From the NCBI GenBank assembly GCA_030998225.1, contig JAPYXD010000742.1, positions 5,022,001 through 5,086,000 on the forward strand: a stretch of DNA of 64,000 nucleotides, read 5' to 3'. How positions within the stretch are numbered: position 1 is the first letter of the stretch; the number at the start of each line of letters is the position of its first letter. The stretch is from Diplolepis rosae (taxonomy: Eukaryota; Arthropoda; Insecta; Hymenoptera; Diplolepididae). Of this stretch, positions 1-8,359 are shown piece by piece. A program made the translations under genes and the position numbers. Under the pieces are notes generated by a model. That model did not search any database. It was given only the letters and a program-made list of their open reading frames with translations, and had not been told where the DNA came from.

Positions 1-774
1 ATATACAAGTTTGAATAAGATATTTGATTATTTAAAAAAATTAAAAAACATATTTTATTTTGCATAAGAAATTAAACTTTGAGAATTGTCTAGTAAGAAA
101 TAAATTTCAAAAAATTTCCTTCAGAAGAAAGTACCTCAAGAAAATTTTTAGAATAAATAAAATCATTTACATGACAATTTCATCAAATGAATGCGAATAA
201 AAGACTTGATTATTCAAAAATAAATTATATTGTATTTGCATATAAATGATTTAGAGACTATCCAAGTGTGAATAAAAGGTTTGATTCTTTAAATATCAAA
301 TATATTATATTTAAATTTCAATATTAAATTACATGTTAAGATTTCTCTGATATGAAATTGAAAAATATTTATTTCGAATAAAATATCGTTAAAAATTTGT
401 AGAATAGCTGAAGTCTTTTACATCACGTGTTAATATAAAAATGAAGATGAGTGAACCTGTAATTTATAATGGCAGTGTATAAATTAAAATGATCATACAA
501 AAGATTTTAAATATTTGAAAAATTTATTTAAAGTATTTTAATTTACAGTCAAAGTTTGTCGAATTATCTTCATACAAAAGAAATCTCAATGTCTAATATC
601 ACATGCGAATTCAGATATAATTAATTAACTCTTTATGATAATCAAACCTTTTATTTACATTTATACATTAAAATTGTCATATAAAAATTGTTAAGTATTC
701 TAGAACTTTTTTTAAAATTATTTTATTTTTATAATATTGGTCACTTTTACTTAATAACAAAAAAATCTCAATGA
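1..774. repeat. AT-rich degenerate satellite-like repeat, left flank of the retrovirus
   Basis: No gene is seen. A loose unit of roughly 170-190 bp recurs, recognisable by a run like AAACCTTTTATTTACA followed by AAATTGTCATRTAAAA. It is in plus orientation around 640-700 and continues after the retrovirus at 18590-18830. Around 165-215 and 265-290 the same words occur in reverse complement, so orientation switches inside the array. The repeats are too degenerate for exact unit boundaries by eye. Confidence 0.5.
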
Positions 775-779
775 GTAAT
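775..779. repeat. Target-site duplication GTAAT, left
   Basis: GTAAT directly precedes the 5' LTR and is repeated directly after the 3' LTR at 18537-18541. Five bases is within the usual range for Ty3/gypsy integrases and fixes both element ends. Confidence 0.9.
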
Positions 780-1062
780 TGTTACGAGCAAACCGTGAAT
801 AAAATATTAAAAATTATAATAAGTTGTAATTTCATAAAAATATTTTATTATTACACAAGCGATGTATTTACGCAAGACTCAAATAAACAATAAATAGTTC
901 ATTCACAGTTCTCGTAACCTGAGCGCTTTTGCACGCTCAGCAGAGGCAGGTAAAGGGGTCGGTTCAAGGACCTAAACATATTAAGAAAACTCAAAATTAA
1001 AATAACAATCTCCATGCAATGGGAAAGATTGTTTATAATAATAAATAAGGTTATAGGTATAT

Positions 1063-1250
1063 ATGTGTATATGTATGATCTATAATATAATATATATTGT
1101 ATATGCTATGCTATATGTATATATATATATATATATATATTATATATGCTATGTCATATTTATATATATGATATATATTATATATGTTGTGTATGTGGTT
1201 TATGTATGTATATATATGTATGTATTGTATACTTTTTTTATATTATTATA
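1063..1250. repeat. TA-rich microsatellite inside the LTR
   Basis: Runs of TATATA and near-TATA words. This is the only place where the two LTRs differ appreciably in length, as expected of slippage. Confidence 0.85.
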
Positions 1251-1649
1251 GATAATATAACATGGGTTATTCATAATAACGCTAACTTGAGCGTTTAGAT
1301 TTGTGTCCATGTTTGAATGTGTGTGCATATATTCACGTGCCAATTATGACAAAAGATATTGGCACCTAAATGTATGCATGTAAATATATAATAAAATTAA
1401 ATTAAGCAGGCATGAAGTCAGAATGGAAGAATGAATTAAAATAATGTAAATGGAATGAATGAAGATTAAGAAAAACGTGGAAGTTTAAAAATTGTAAAGA
1501 ACGATAGAGAAGAGAATGCGAGAAAACAGCGAACGCACGTAGGTAGGATAAATAACGGAGAAAGAAGGAAAAGGAAAACGAAAAGGAAAATGCTCACACA
1601 CACGTAAGCTGGACCCTAGTGGCTGTAAGCGCAGGTATAACCCTTGCGG

Positions 1650-1657
1650 TGACGTCA
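1650..1657. promoter_or_regulatory. CRE-like palindrome TGACGTCA in the LTR
   Basis: Exact 8-bp CREB/ATF-type palindrome, present also at 16897-16904 in the other LTR. It sits in a GC-richer block (1610-1700) of short inverted words such as GTAAGCG and CTTACGC, unlike the AT-rich surroundings. An enhancer role is inferred from the motif only. Confidence 0.4.
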
Positions 1658-3296
1658 TGACACCTTACGCCTGCCGTAAACAGCTTACGCTCGCCTGTAC
1701 GCACCGACTTTGACGGATCCTACGCATGTTAGAGACCACGCGCTAAAATCTTTGACCGCTGGTATCGATGTTATGCATACAATAGTATTACTGAAACCAC
1801 CTCAATCCATTAAATCACTGTTCCTATTATTTATTATACCTAAAGCTTGAGTAGCTGAAAAATTGTCGGCCAGTGAGTAATACATTACCAACAGAATCTG
1901 AACCAACATTTTTCTGAAAATATGAAAAATCGAAAAGGTGTCAGATTCCAAAAAATTCTAAAGGTCAATCTAAAATCCTGATATTGACCTACGACTTGTT
2001 AAAATTCTGGAATAATCCAGAAATTATCATTAACTAATAAAATGCCAAGTCAACAAAAATTCTCACTTGGCAATAGACATGAAGAATTTCAAAACTACCA
2101 AGTATTTAGGTCTTCAATATTTCCAAATTCTTTCTCAGCAAAAATTCCTCTTCACAGAAATCACGCCACATAGAAATATTTCCAAGTCATCACTATTCCC
2201 CACCTGTATGACATCGATACAATTCCATAAAAATCAATCAATTTGAAATCAAAAACGCAGTCTGACGAGCTTCTTACTCCGGGTAAGAACTCTAAAGAGC
2301 AAGACACGGTTCTTTGCATTCGCCCGTCCGCGGTTCGGAACAAGTAAGTCCTATCACCTGGATAGTTGACCTAGATTCGTGAAAAGACCTAGCCAGGGCT
2401 ACAAATTGAGGATTTTACTTGGGCGGACGTAAATACTTCTAAAATCTTTCCTCCGACGAAAGCCGTTCACGGGGTTGTCGCGCTAAAAAATTATATAAGT
2501 AAAATTTTTTTTATCACTACGCTTCTGAAATAATATTTTGAGTGCGTCGGTGGTCAGTTAGCCGCGAGAGTTAACTGTGCGTGTACAGCCTGGCGTTGAA
2601 AAACAAAGTTCCGAAAAATAATCCTGTCGTCGAATCTCAAAACGACGAGAAGATATTTTTCGAAAAGCCACATTAAGGTTATAAACGATTAAAAGTGGAG
2701 AAAGAATACAATTTAAAAGTACTGTTTTCTTTCTGGTTCGAAACCATCCATCTTTTAATTTTTATAAAATTAACAAGGCAAAAGTGTCGAGAATTCGTGT
2801 GTGTGCGTTAATTGCAAACACGTGTAATCGGTGAAAAATGAACAAGAGTGACTAGTTTTAGTCACGCATCACAGAATTTTTAAAAGCCCAGTTGAGTCAG
2901 AAAATCAAGGGTGACATCGAAGACAGCCTTCTTCTCCAACCCTTGTCCTACCAACTGGTAGAGTTAACTACAAATATCGGTAAGCTGTATCGTTCTCAAT
3001 TTATAATATTTTATTTGAATATAGAAGCAAAATCTCCTGATTGAGCCTTTCCGAAATTTAGTAGATATTTTCTTTTCATCGAAATTCTAGCATTTTATAT
3101 TCCTTTCTAGTAGCCGGTAGAGAAAGTAAGGATTCCGAAAACGATCCTACTTAAAAATAAAAAAAAGGGACACAAAAGTGTCCTACAGTTTGTGAAGCCT
3201 CCGCGTACACTTTTTCATCTTTTAAATAAATATTAATTTATTATTTATAATATTTAATTATTTATTTATCCCTACCACCCGTACGTAACAAACTGT

Positions 3297-3314
3297 TGGT
3301 GGCAGCGGTGGGAT
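3297..3314 (+). promoter_or_regulatory. Primer-binding site, tRNA-Leu type
   Basis: TGGTGGCAGCGGTGGGAT starts six bases after the 5' LTR. Its complement, ending CCACCGCTGCCACCA, agrees with my recollection of the 3' end of eukaryotic tRNA-Leu (AAG/UAG group) plus CCA over all 18 bases. Minus-strand synthesis would start here. Confidence 0.8.
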
Positions 3315-3622
3315 ATCGGTCTTTCGCGCTATTCTCCACCGGCTACGTTTACTAGTAACTCTCTGTTACTAGCAAACTATTACTTTTCCAAATTTTCTTG
3401 TAATTTTATTTTCCATCTCAGCTTTAAGAAAAAGAAAAAAATTACAATTTTTCCGAAATTTTAAATTCAATTAGTTCTGACATTTTTCAAGTCTGGAACT
3501 TTAAAAATTTTCTTAAAATTTAAATTCTTCATATATATTGATGTGATATTATAATATAATACATATATTATATTATTGATTATCCAAACTCCTCTACCCT
3601 TAATCTAATCCTGATTAATTCC

Positions 3623-3739
3623 TTAAATTGAGCGAAATAGGTGAACCACCGCGATAATCCCGCAGGGGGTGCCAATTTCGACAGTTTCAATTCTATTCCC
3701 GCGATAGTCCGCCGAAGGGATTGAAACTTCTCAATTTAA
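3623..3739 (+). promoter_or_regulatory. Leader structure A, copy 1 (three-way-junction RNA)
   Basis: Closing helix TTAAATTGAG (3623-3632) with CTCAATTTAA (3730-3739), 10 of 10 paired. Inside are helix P2, CGAAAT (3633-3638) with ATTTCG (3675-3680), and helix P3, GTTTCAAT (3684-3691) with ATTGAAAC (3720-3727). Both hairpin ends carry nearly the same word, GCGATAATCC and GCGATAGTCC. Together this is a Y-shaped RNA with duplicated loop motifs. Copies 2 and 3 preserve the fold with changed bases. Packaging, dimerisation, translation control or protein binding are possible; a DNA-level palindrome role such as an insulator is the alternative. Confidence 0.75.
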
Positions 3740-3780
3740 ATAATCCTTTCTCTCCAAAAATAAATAAAATTGAGTTTTGA

Positions 3781-3817
3781 GAATTCGCTTTTGTGCTCAT
3801 TAGCAGAAAGTTAATTC
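3781..3817 (+). promoter_or_regulatory. Leader hairpin C, copy 1
   Basis: Apical stem TGCT (3794-3797) with AGCA (3802-3805) and a CATT loop; a 2x1 internal loop (TG opposite G); lower stem CTTT (3788-3791) with AAAG (3807-3810); outer GAATT/AATTC. The same architecture recurs three more times in the next 160 bases. Confidence 0.65.
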
Positions 3818-3820
3818 TGA

Positions 3821-3859
3821 AATTCAAGCTCTTGTGCTCTTCAGCAGAGAGACTGAATT
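3821..3859 (+). promoter_or_regulatory. Leader hairpin C, copy 2
   Basis: TGCT (3835-3838) with AGCA (3843-3846) and a CTTC loop; the same 2x1 internal loop; lower stem CTCT (3829-3832) with AGAG (3848-3851), a compensated change relative to copy 1; outer AATT/AATT. Confidence 0.65.
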
Positions 3860-3897
3860 TTAAACTTCAATTTTTATTCCAACTTTTCTTTCATTAA

Positions 3898-3934
3898 GAA
3901 TTTACACTTATGCTCTTTAGCAGAGTGTCAATTC
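3898..3934 (+). promoter_or_regulatory. Leader hairpin C, copy 3
   Basis: TGCT (3911-3914) with AGCA (3919-3922) and a CTTT loop; 2x1 internal loop TA opposite G; lower stem ACACT (3904-3908) with AGTGT (3924-3928), different sequence but fully paired; outer GAATT/AATTC. Confidence 0.65.
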
Positions 3935-3937
3935 TAG

Positions 3938-3976
3938 AATTAAGTCTTTTATGCTCTTTAGCAGAAAGTCTAAATT
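3938..3976 (+). promoter_or_regulatory. Leader hairpin C, copy 4
   Basis: TGCT (3952-3955) with AGCA (3960-3963) and a CTTT loop; 2x1 internal loop TA opposite G; lower stem CTTT (3946-3949) with AAAG (3965-3968), extended by AG/CT after one mismatch; outer AATT/AATT. Confidence 0.65.
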
Positions 3977-4414
3977 TTGAACATCAATTTTATTCCAAAT
4001 TACTTCTCCAAATTATTTTTCGTATGATATACAAGACATATATTATTGATTATTGTTATTTATTAATTTAATTGCATTGATTATATATAATTGTAGATAT
4101 TATTATTATATATAATTATATATGATTATATTGCATTGATTTAATCTAATATTTATTAATTATCAATTGTTTAACATTATTGACATTGTATCAATATAAT
4201 GTATGTTGTAATATAATGTTATAATTCTATTCTTTTTTCCTGGTGATTATTGTTAATTAATTATTGATAAATTAATTCTAATCATTCTGATTAGCCACTT
4301 ATTGACCACCAAACTATCCTAAAGTGATCTGGAGTCCAAATTAAAATTTTGTTGCCTTTTTAATTTTTTTTTCTCTCTAAATTTATACTTCATTTGTCGC
4401 CCATTACATTCTAG

Positions 4415-4496
4415 AATAAAATAAAAGTTAACAAGTCACTCAAGGGTTTGACCTTGAGGATAACTTGTGTGACTAATATTTAACTTTATTTTATTC
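4415..4496 (+). promoter_or_regulatory. Leader hairpin B, copy 1
   Basis: Long hairpin. Outer arms AATAAAATAAAAGTTAA (4415-4431) and TTAACTTTATTTTATT pair with one bulge. Apical stem CTCAAGG (4439-4445) with CCTTGAG (4452-4458) and loop GTTTGA. Middle stem AGTCAC (4434-4439) with GTGACT (4469-4474). ACAAGT (4431-4436) could instead pair with ACTTGT (4463-4468), so two folds compete. Confidence 0.6.
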
Positions 4497-4540
4497 GAAA
4501 TCTATCATTCGATTCTCATTACATGATTCATACTTCCATT

Positions 4541-4625
4541 AAAATAAAATAAAAGCAATGAAGTCACTCAAGGGTTTGACCTTGAGGCTAACTTGTGTGA
4601 CTTAACAATCGGCTTTATTTTATTT
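4541..4625 (+). promoter_or_regulatory. Leader hairpin B, copy 2
   Basis: AAATAAAATAAAAGC arm against GCTTTATTTTATTT; middle stem AAGTCAC (4561-4567) with GTGACTT (4597-4603); apical CTCAAGG (4567-4573) with CCTTGAG (4580-4586), loop GTTTGA. Confidence 0.6.
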
Positions 4626-4662
4626 GCAATTTCCACCCTCCTAGTTTTAGTACCTTATCCTA

Positions 4663-4745
4663 GAATAAAATAAAGGCAATCAAGTCACTGAAGGGTTTGA
4701 CCTTGAGGCTAACTTGTGTGACTTAACATCGACTTTATTTTATTT
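4663..4745 (+). promoter_or_regulatory. Leader hairpin B, copy 3
   Basis: AATAAAATAAAGGC arm against GACTTTATTTTATT; apical stem CTGAAGG (4688-4694) with CCTTGAG (4701-4707) now contains a G-G mismatch; middle AAGTCAC/GTGACTT kept. Least perfect of the three copies. Confidence 0.55.
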
Positions 4746-4901
4746 ACTATTTTAAAAAAAAAATATTTTTATTACTTTTTACTAAAAAAAAAATAATCAG
4801 GTTTTTTCTCTCTTAAAATTTAATCTGTGTGTGAAGATCATGTTACGATTTGACTAACGCATAGAAGAACCACTACCCGAAATCCAATCCTGATAAAATC
4901 C

Positions 4902-5018
4902 TTAAATTGAGCGAAATAGGTGAACCGCCGCGATAATCCCGCAGGGGGTGCCAATTTCGACAGTTTCAATTCTATTCCCGCGATAGTCCGCCGAAGGGAT
5001 TGAAACTTCTCAATTTAA
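4902..5018 (+). promoter_or_regulatory. Leader structure A, copy 2
   Basis: Nearly identical to copy 1. Closing helix 4902-4911 with 5009-5018; P2 CGAAAT (4912-4917) with ATTTCG (4954-4959); P3 GTTTCAAT (4963-4970) with ATTGAAAC (4999-5006). One A-to-G change lies in a loop-proximal position near 4927. Confidence 0.75.
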
Positions 5019-5032
5019 AAAAAATCCATAGT

Positions 5033-5151
5033 AGTGTTTTGTGCAAAATAGGTGAACCACCGCGATAATCCCGCAGGGGGTGCCAATTTTGACAATTTCA
5101 ATTTTATTCCCGCGATAGTCCGCCGAAGGAATTGAAATCACACAAAACACT
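5033..5151 (+). promoter_or_regulatory. Leader structure A, copy 3, with compensatory changes
   Basis: Closing helix is entirely different in sequence but still perfect: AGTGTTTTGTG (5033-5043) with CACAAAACACT (5141-5151), 11 of 11. P2 is CAAAAT (5044-5049) with ATTTTG (5086-5091), a G-C to A-U swap relative to copies 1 and 2. P3 is ATTTCAAT (5095-5102) with ATTGAAAT (5131-5138), again G-C to A-U at the outer pair. The duplicated loop word GCGATARTCC is unchanged. This is the pattern expected when the fold is under selection. Confidence 0.8.
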
Positions 5152-5432
5152 CTAGCAACCCCAATTACACCCTGAGTTAGCTAGGCTAGTAAGGAGTTTG
5201 TGCTTGAGTCTAGCTTTACTAATCTGTCTGCTTTAATTGTGTCGAGATTCAAACCTTGACTGGTTTTCGTCTCGGGACAATTATTTGAACTCGGGTTATT
5301 TCCTTTCTCTTTTATGCGTTTAGGGTAATCAAAAATTTATTTAAAACCCAGTCTGATATACAATTTTCGGTTACATTTCTATTAGTAAGGAAAAGAGAGA
5401 GAAATTTCCTTCGCCTTTTTCCTACTAACTTC

Positions 5433-5945
5433 ATGTCGCATCTACCGGTGGCCATTGACATCTCTCGCCGAAAACGCCCTAGAGGAGGAAGGGACTTGCG
5501 CCAAAGAAAGCAATTCGCAGAATTTCAGGAGCAGGTAACGCAGTCAATTATAAGTGAAAATCCGGACCAAATTCGCGAAATTAAAAATTTCGACGAATTT
5601 TCAAGTCTGTTCGAATCCCTTCTGGAACGAGCAGATAGTATAATTCAGAAGAAAACGTCTAAAAAGGTAGACTCGTTACAGGTTCAGGCCACGTCTCTCA
5701 AATTCAAACAAGTGTACGAACACAAACCTCTAGTTAAAAAACCAGGCCAGAAGCTCTGCGAACCTCAATTTTCAAAACATTCAAATCTAGAATTAGGAGT
5801 ACCTGTCATAGACCTAGCTTCAGAGTCCGAGTCATCCATAATAAACTTATCCTCAGATTCGGAAACAGAAGTACCAAGTGACGCAGAAACAATAGCTTCT
5901 GAGAGCTTAAAGTCTACCGACAGGACCATACTGATTAGTGACTGA
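5433..5945 (+). CDS. Accessory ORF upstream of gag (170 aa) with SUMO-interacting-like motifs
   Basis: I do not recognise the family. The intact ORF begins ATG at 5433, after the leader structures and before gag, where simple errantiviruses have no gene. Residues 12-17 (RRKRPR) form a nuclear-localisation-like basic patch. The middle is polar with a predicted helical stretch (about 25-75). The C-terminus holds two hydrophobic cores followed by Ser/Glu/Asp: VIDL (125-128, then ASESES) and IINL (136-139, then SSDSETE), which fit the SUMO-interacting motif pattern followed by phosphorylatable acidic residues. Inference: a small nuclear protein contacting SUMO or SUMO-modified host factors. It could instead be an N-terminal gag-related or regulatory exon. 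Its integrity contrasts with the broken gag, pol and env. Confidence 0.6.
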   Translation: MSHLPVAIDISRRKRPRGGRDLRQRKQFAEFQEQVTQSIISENPDQIREIKNFDEFSSLFESLLERADSIIQKKTSKKVDSLQVQATSLKFKQVYEHKPLVKKPGQKLCEPQFSKHSNLELGVPVIDLASESESSIINLSSDSETEVPSDAETIASESLKSTDRTILISD

Positions 5946-6462
5946 ATTCTAAGCCACATTTAAAGAAGTAAAAACCTAAAGCCTAACACTAATCTAAGGT
6001 TACAACATTGTTTTCGAAACTCGACTACAAGATTTTGCTTCTCGTTTAAGGTGTGATAGGCGCGCCATATTAGAGTGTGGTACAACCCTGCACAGCTGAG
6101 CCAACAACGGCTCCACGAGTTTCACTTATAATTTATAAATTGCCGTACAATCACCATAGCAATTCCTTCAGGCAAAGCCTTATCAGCACATACGAATAAC
6201 TCAGATGTGTCCCGGAATTGGCATATGCAACCGGTATAAACTCAGGTAAACCACGCGTAACCTGTGCAGGTTGGCAAACCCTCCCTAATATAGCGCCTAA
6301 CTCTATTTTAGAAATTAAGGTATATAACATAAGCTATTGTGTCACATGTCTGTACATATATTTATATATTAAGCGTCACAATATTCCGGGGTGGTCTACG
6401 ATACACGTTGGCCTAAAAACATTTTTTCTCTCCTATATCGATTTTGCTAGCATTACAACAAC
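5946..6462 (+). other. Non-coding spacer between accessory ORF and gag
   Basis: No convincing gene. An 86-codon ORF at 6218-6478 overlaps the gag start and has no recognisable features. The segment holds the first copy of a 16-base repeat, AATATTCCGGGGTGGT (6380-6395). Confidence 0.5.
6380..6395 (+). repeat. 16-base internal repeat, copy 1
   Basis: AATATTCCGGGGTGGT, 67 bases before the gag start. Repeated exactly at 12510-12525 and with one change at 16024-16039. Confidence 0.7.
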
Positions 6463-7814
6463 ATGCCTAGAAACGTAGATCGGAACCCGCCCCAACATGG
6501 GGACGACCACAGTCGAAACAACTTGGATACGGATCCCGAACAGGATACTCAAATACTCTTAAACCAAAGTGTTTCGGATTCATTAACCGGAGACCCTGCG
6601 AATATTCCGACCCCCGCGTCCTATCTCAATTTAAATACGAGCGCGGCAATGGCATCGGTATTGGAGTGTATGACTCTGCAGCAGAGTACATACCATATCC
6701 CCCAATTCGACGGTAAAAATCCGCCCCTAAAAGAATTCTTACAGGATGTCACAAACGGAGCAGTATTTGTAACCGACATTACGGAACCCGGTTTCATCAA
6801 GGCCGTGTTAGCCAAGCTCAAAGGTGTAGCTCGGGAAAGCGTCCGCGACAAAATTTCTCTAGGGTGAAGGACCTAATAGCGCACCTAAAGAAAAGATTCG
6901 CGCCGACGAAAAAGTACCAATGGTACTTCGAATCTATCGTTAACCTCCGGATGAAACAATCGGAAACCGTGAGCGATTATAACGATCGTGTACAAGGCCT
7001 TTTGAGTGGCGCTAGACACGCGATTGAAGAAAAATATACAGGCACGTACGGACCCACCAAAGAAAGCGCCATTATGATGAAGCCAGTGATCGACTGTGCT
7101 TTCGACGCCTTTATTAGGGGCCTACCAGACGATATATCAATTTTTGTCGACACTCGCAATCCAAAAGATCTTAGTGAGGCATTTGAACACGCCCTGCATG
7201 CCGAAGAACGACAGACGTATACTGAGAAAGCAAGAAACGCTGCGTCATCCTATCATATCGCGCGGCCCAGAGAATTTGCGTCAGAGCGTCAACGCTCACC
7301 AAGCCCCTTCTCAAAGCAAATGGAACATACAGAGAAGCAGGTAAAATCCGAGAGGCCAAATTCAAAGGGAAGCACAACTCTGACAATAACAGGACCTAGC
7401 ACTCCAACAAACCAGGCCCCAATGTACACATCCATGTACAGTCAATACCATTTGCCCTACCCTCCTTATCAAACTAATTATCAGTCTCAATATCCTTATT
7501 CCTTTCTTCAATACCCATTAAACTACCCATATCCACCCCACTACCCTTATCCTCCTCATCCCGCCATGATGCAATGTCCACCAGTCGAAAAGGGTCATAA
7601 AGCACCCGGCAACTCGTCGTGGCAAGGGCAAAGCAAGACTCCTCCCAGGTCAGCCTCTCCAGGACCATCAGGAGCTTTAAACTCCCAATCGACTCGTCGC
7701 TCGGACGCTGTGACGAGTCACTCAACTATACAAGAGCGTCCCAAGTTCGTCCACTTCCAGGAGAACTCCGTAGGGTCCTTCGAACGGGACGCAGCCAAGA
7801 AGACTCACCAGTAG
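6463..7814 (+). pseudogene. gag: gag, frameshifted (matrix/capsid-like polyprotein)
   Basis: Two ORFs in different frames form one gag: 6463-6867 (ATG start, 134 codons) and 6864-7814 (316 codons). The join near 6864 is a -1 relation without a slippery heptamer in the right phase, so I read it as a lesion. The first part contains a Ty3/gypsy capsid-like stretch from about 6700. The C-terminal part ends in a tract rich in Tyr and Pro (about 7438-7594) and a basic Ser/Pro region. No CCHC zinc knuckle is seen; errantivirus Gags also lack it. The 3' end overlaps pol and contains the frameshift signal. Particle assembly and RNA packaging are the family role. Confidence 0.8.
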
Positions 7815-8359
7815 TTAAACTAACTGCATCCGAATTCCGAGGTCCTAGGGCTACCTTCCTGGTCGACCCAGGTTCTGACGTGAATCTTGTGAAACTTCAC
7901 GCTTTACGCCTGGATATGATTATCGAACCCCTGAATTCTATCCTTATCACCGGCATAACCAACGATCCTGTGAAAACAATTGGTGCAGTGAAAATCACGA
8001 TTTTTAAGAGTCCTGTAGAATTTCACGTCGTAGGAAACGAACTCCCTATTTCGCCCGATGGGATCTTAGGACGACCATACTTACGGCAGGAGCAAGCACA
8101 AATTTCATTTAGGCATAATACTCTAGTCACCGTATCTAACCCTATCACGCCGATTCCATTTGTCGACGCGGAATCACAGGAAGCCAACAAAGCCCTTAAA
8201 TCGGAAATCAAGCCTTTTGCCAGGATCTTGAAAATCAAAGCAAGAACCAGGCAACCCATTGCGATAGACGTGTCCAATTCGGAAATCCATCAAGGGTGCC
8301 TGCCAAGGATTGATACCCCAGAAGGATTGTACATAGGTGAAGCAGCCGTCACCGCTTAA
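7619..8359 (+). pseudogene. pol: pol: aspartic protease region, ends at an in-frame stop
   Basis: Open in the -1 frame relative to gag; functional entry would be at the slippery site (7682) rather than an independent start. The retropepsin region is recognisable by LVDPGSDVNL (about 7861-7890) and GILGRPYL (about 8062-8085). The usual active-site triad is D-T/S-G; here it reads D-P-G, a substitution expected to impair catalysis unless this lineage tolerates it. TAA at 8357-8359 interrupts the frame, and the same frame continues at once into the RT region. Confidence 0.75.
7676..7741 (+). promoter_or_regulatory. Programmed -1 ribosomal frameshift signal (slippery site plus pseudoknot)
   Basis: The heptamer TTTAAAC at 7676-7682 is in the gag frame as T TTA AAC, a classic slippery site, and a -1 shift lands in the protease frame. 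After an 8-base spacer, stem 1 is GACTCGTCGC (7691-7700) with GTGACGAGTC (7710-7719), 10 bp including one G-U. Its loop contains GGACGCT (7703-7709), complementary to AGCGTCC (7735-7741), 7 bp, giving an H-type pseudoknot with loops of 2 and 15 bases. Position in the gag-pol overlap, phase and spacing all match retroviral frameshift signals. Confidence 0.9.

Larger units (their letters stand above)
780..3290 (+). repeat. 5' LTR (2,511 bp)
   Basis: Begins TGTTACGAGC and ends GTAACA, giving perfect 6-bp inverted ends. It matches 16041-18536 with about eight substitutions, a one-base homopolymer indel and a length difference in the TA-rich tract near 1100-1130. That is roughly 0.3% divergence, so insertion is recent. 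2.5 kb is very long for an errantivirus LTR. No coding capacity is seen; the 62-codon ORF at 1063-1251 is a translated TA microsatellite. A GTAAGC at 2980-2985 is a possible splice donor. Confidence 0.95.

Noticed and set aside
1063..1251. 62-codon Tyr/Ile-rich ORF (and its twin at 16324-16545)
   Set aside because: Translation of a TA microsatellite within the LTRs; differs between the two LTRs by slippage.
2161..2343. 60-codon minus-strand ORF, identical in both LTRs (also 17408-17590)
   Set aside because: Conserved only because the LTRs are nearly identical; no coding features.
6850..6870. gag frame change as a programmed frameshift
   Set aside because: AAAATTTC near 6850 is not in the phase required for tandem slippage and no downstream structure was evident; better read as a lesion.
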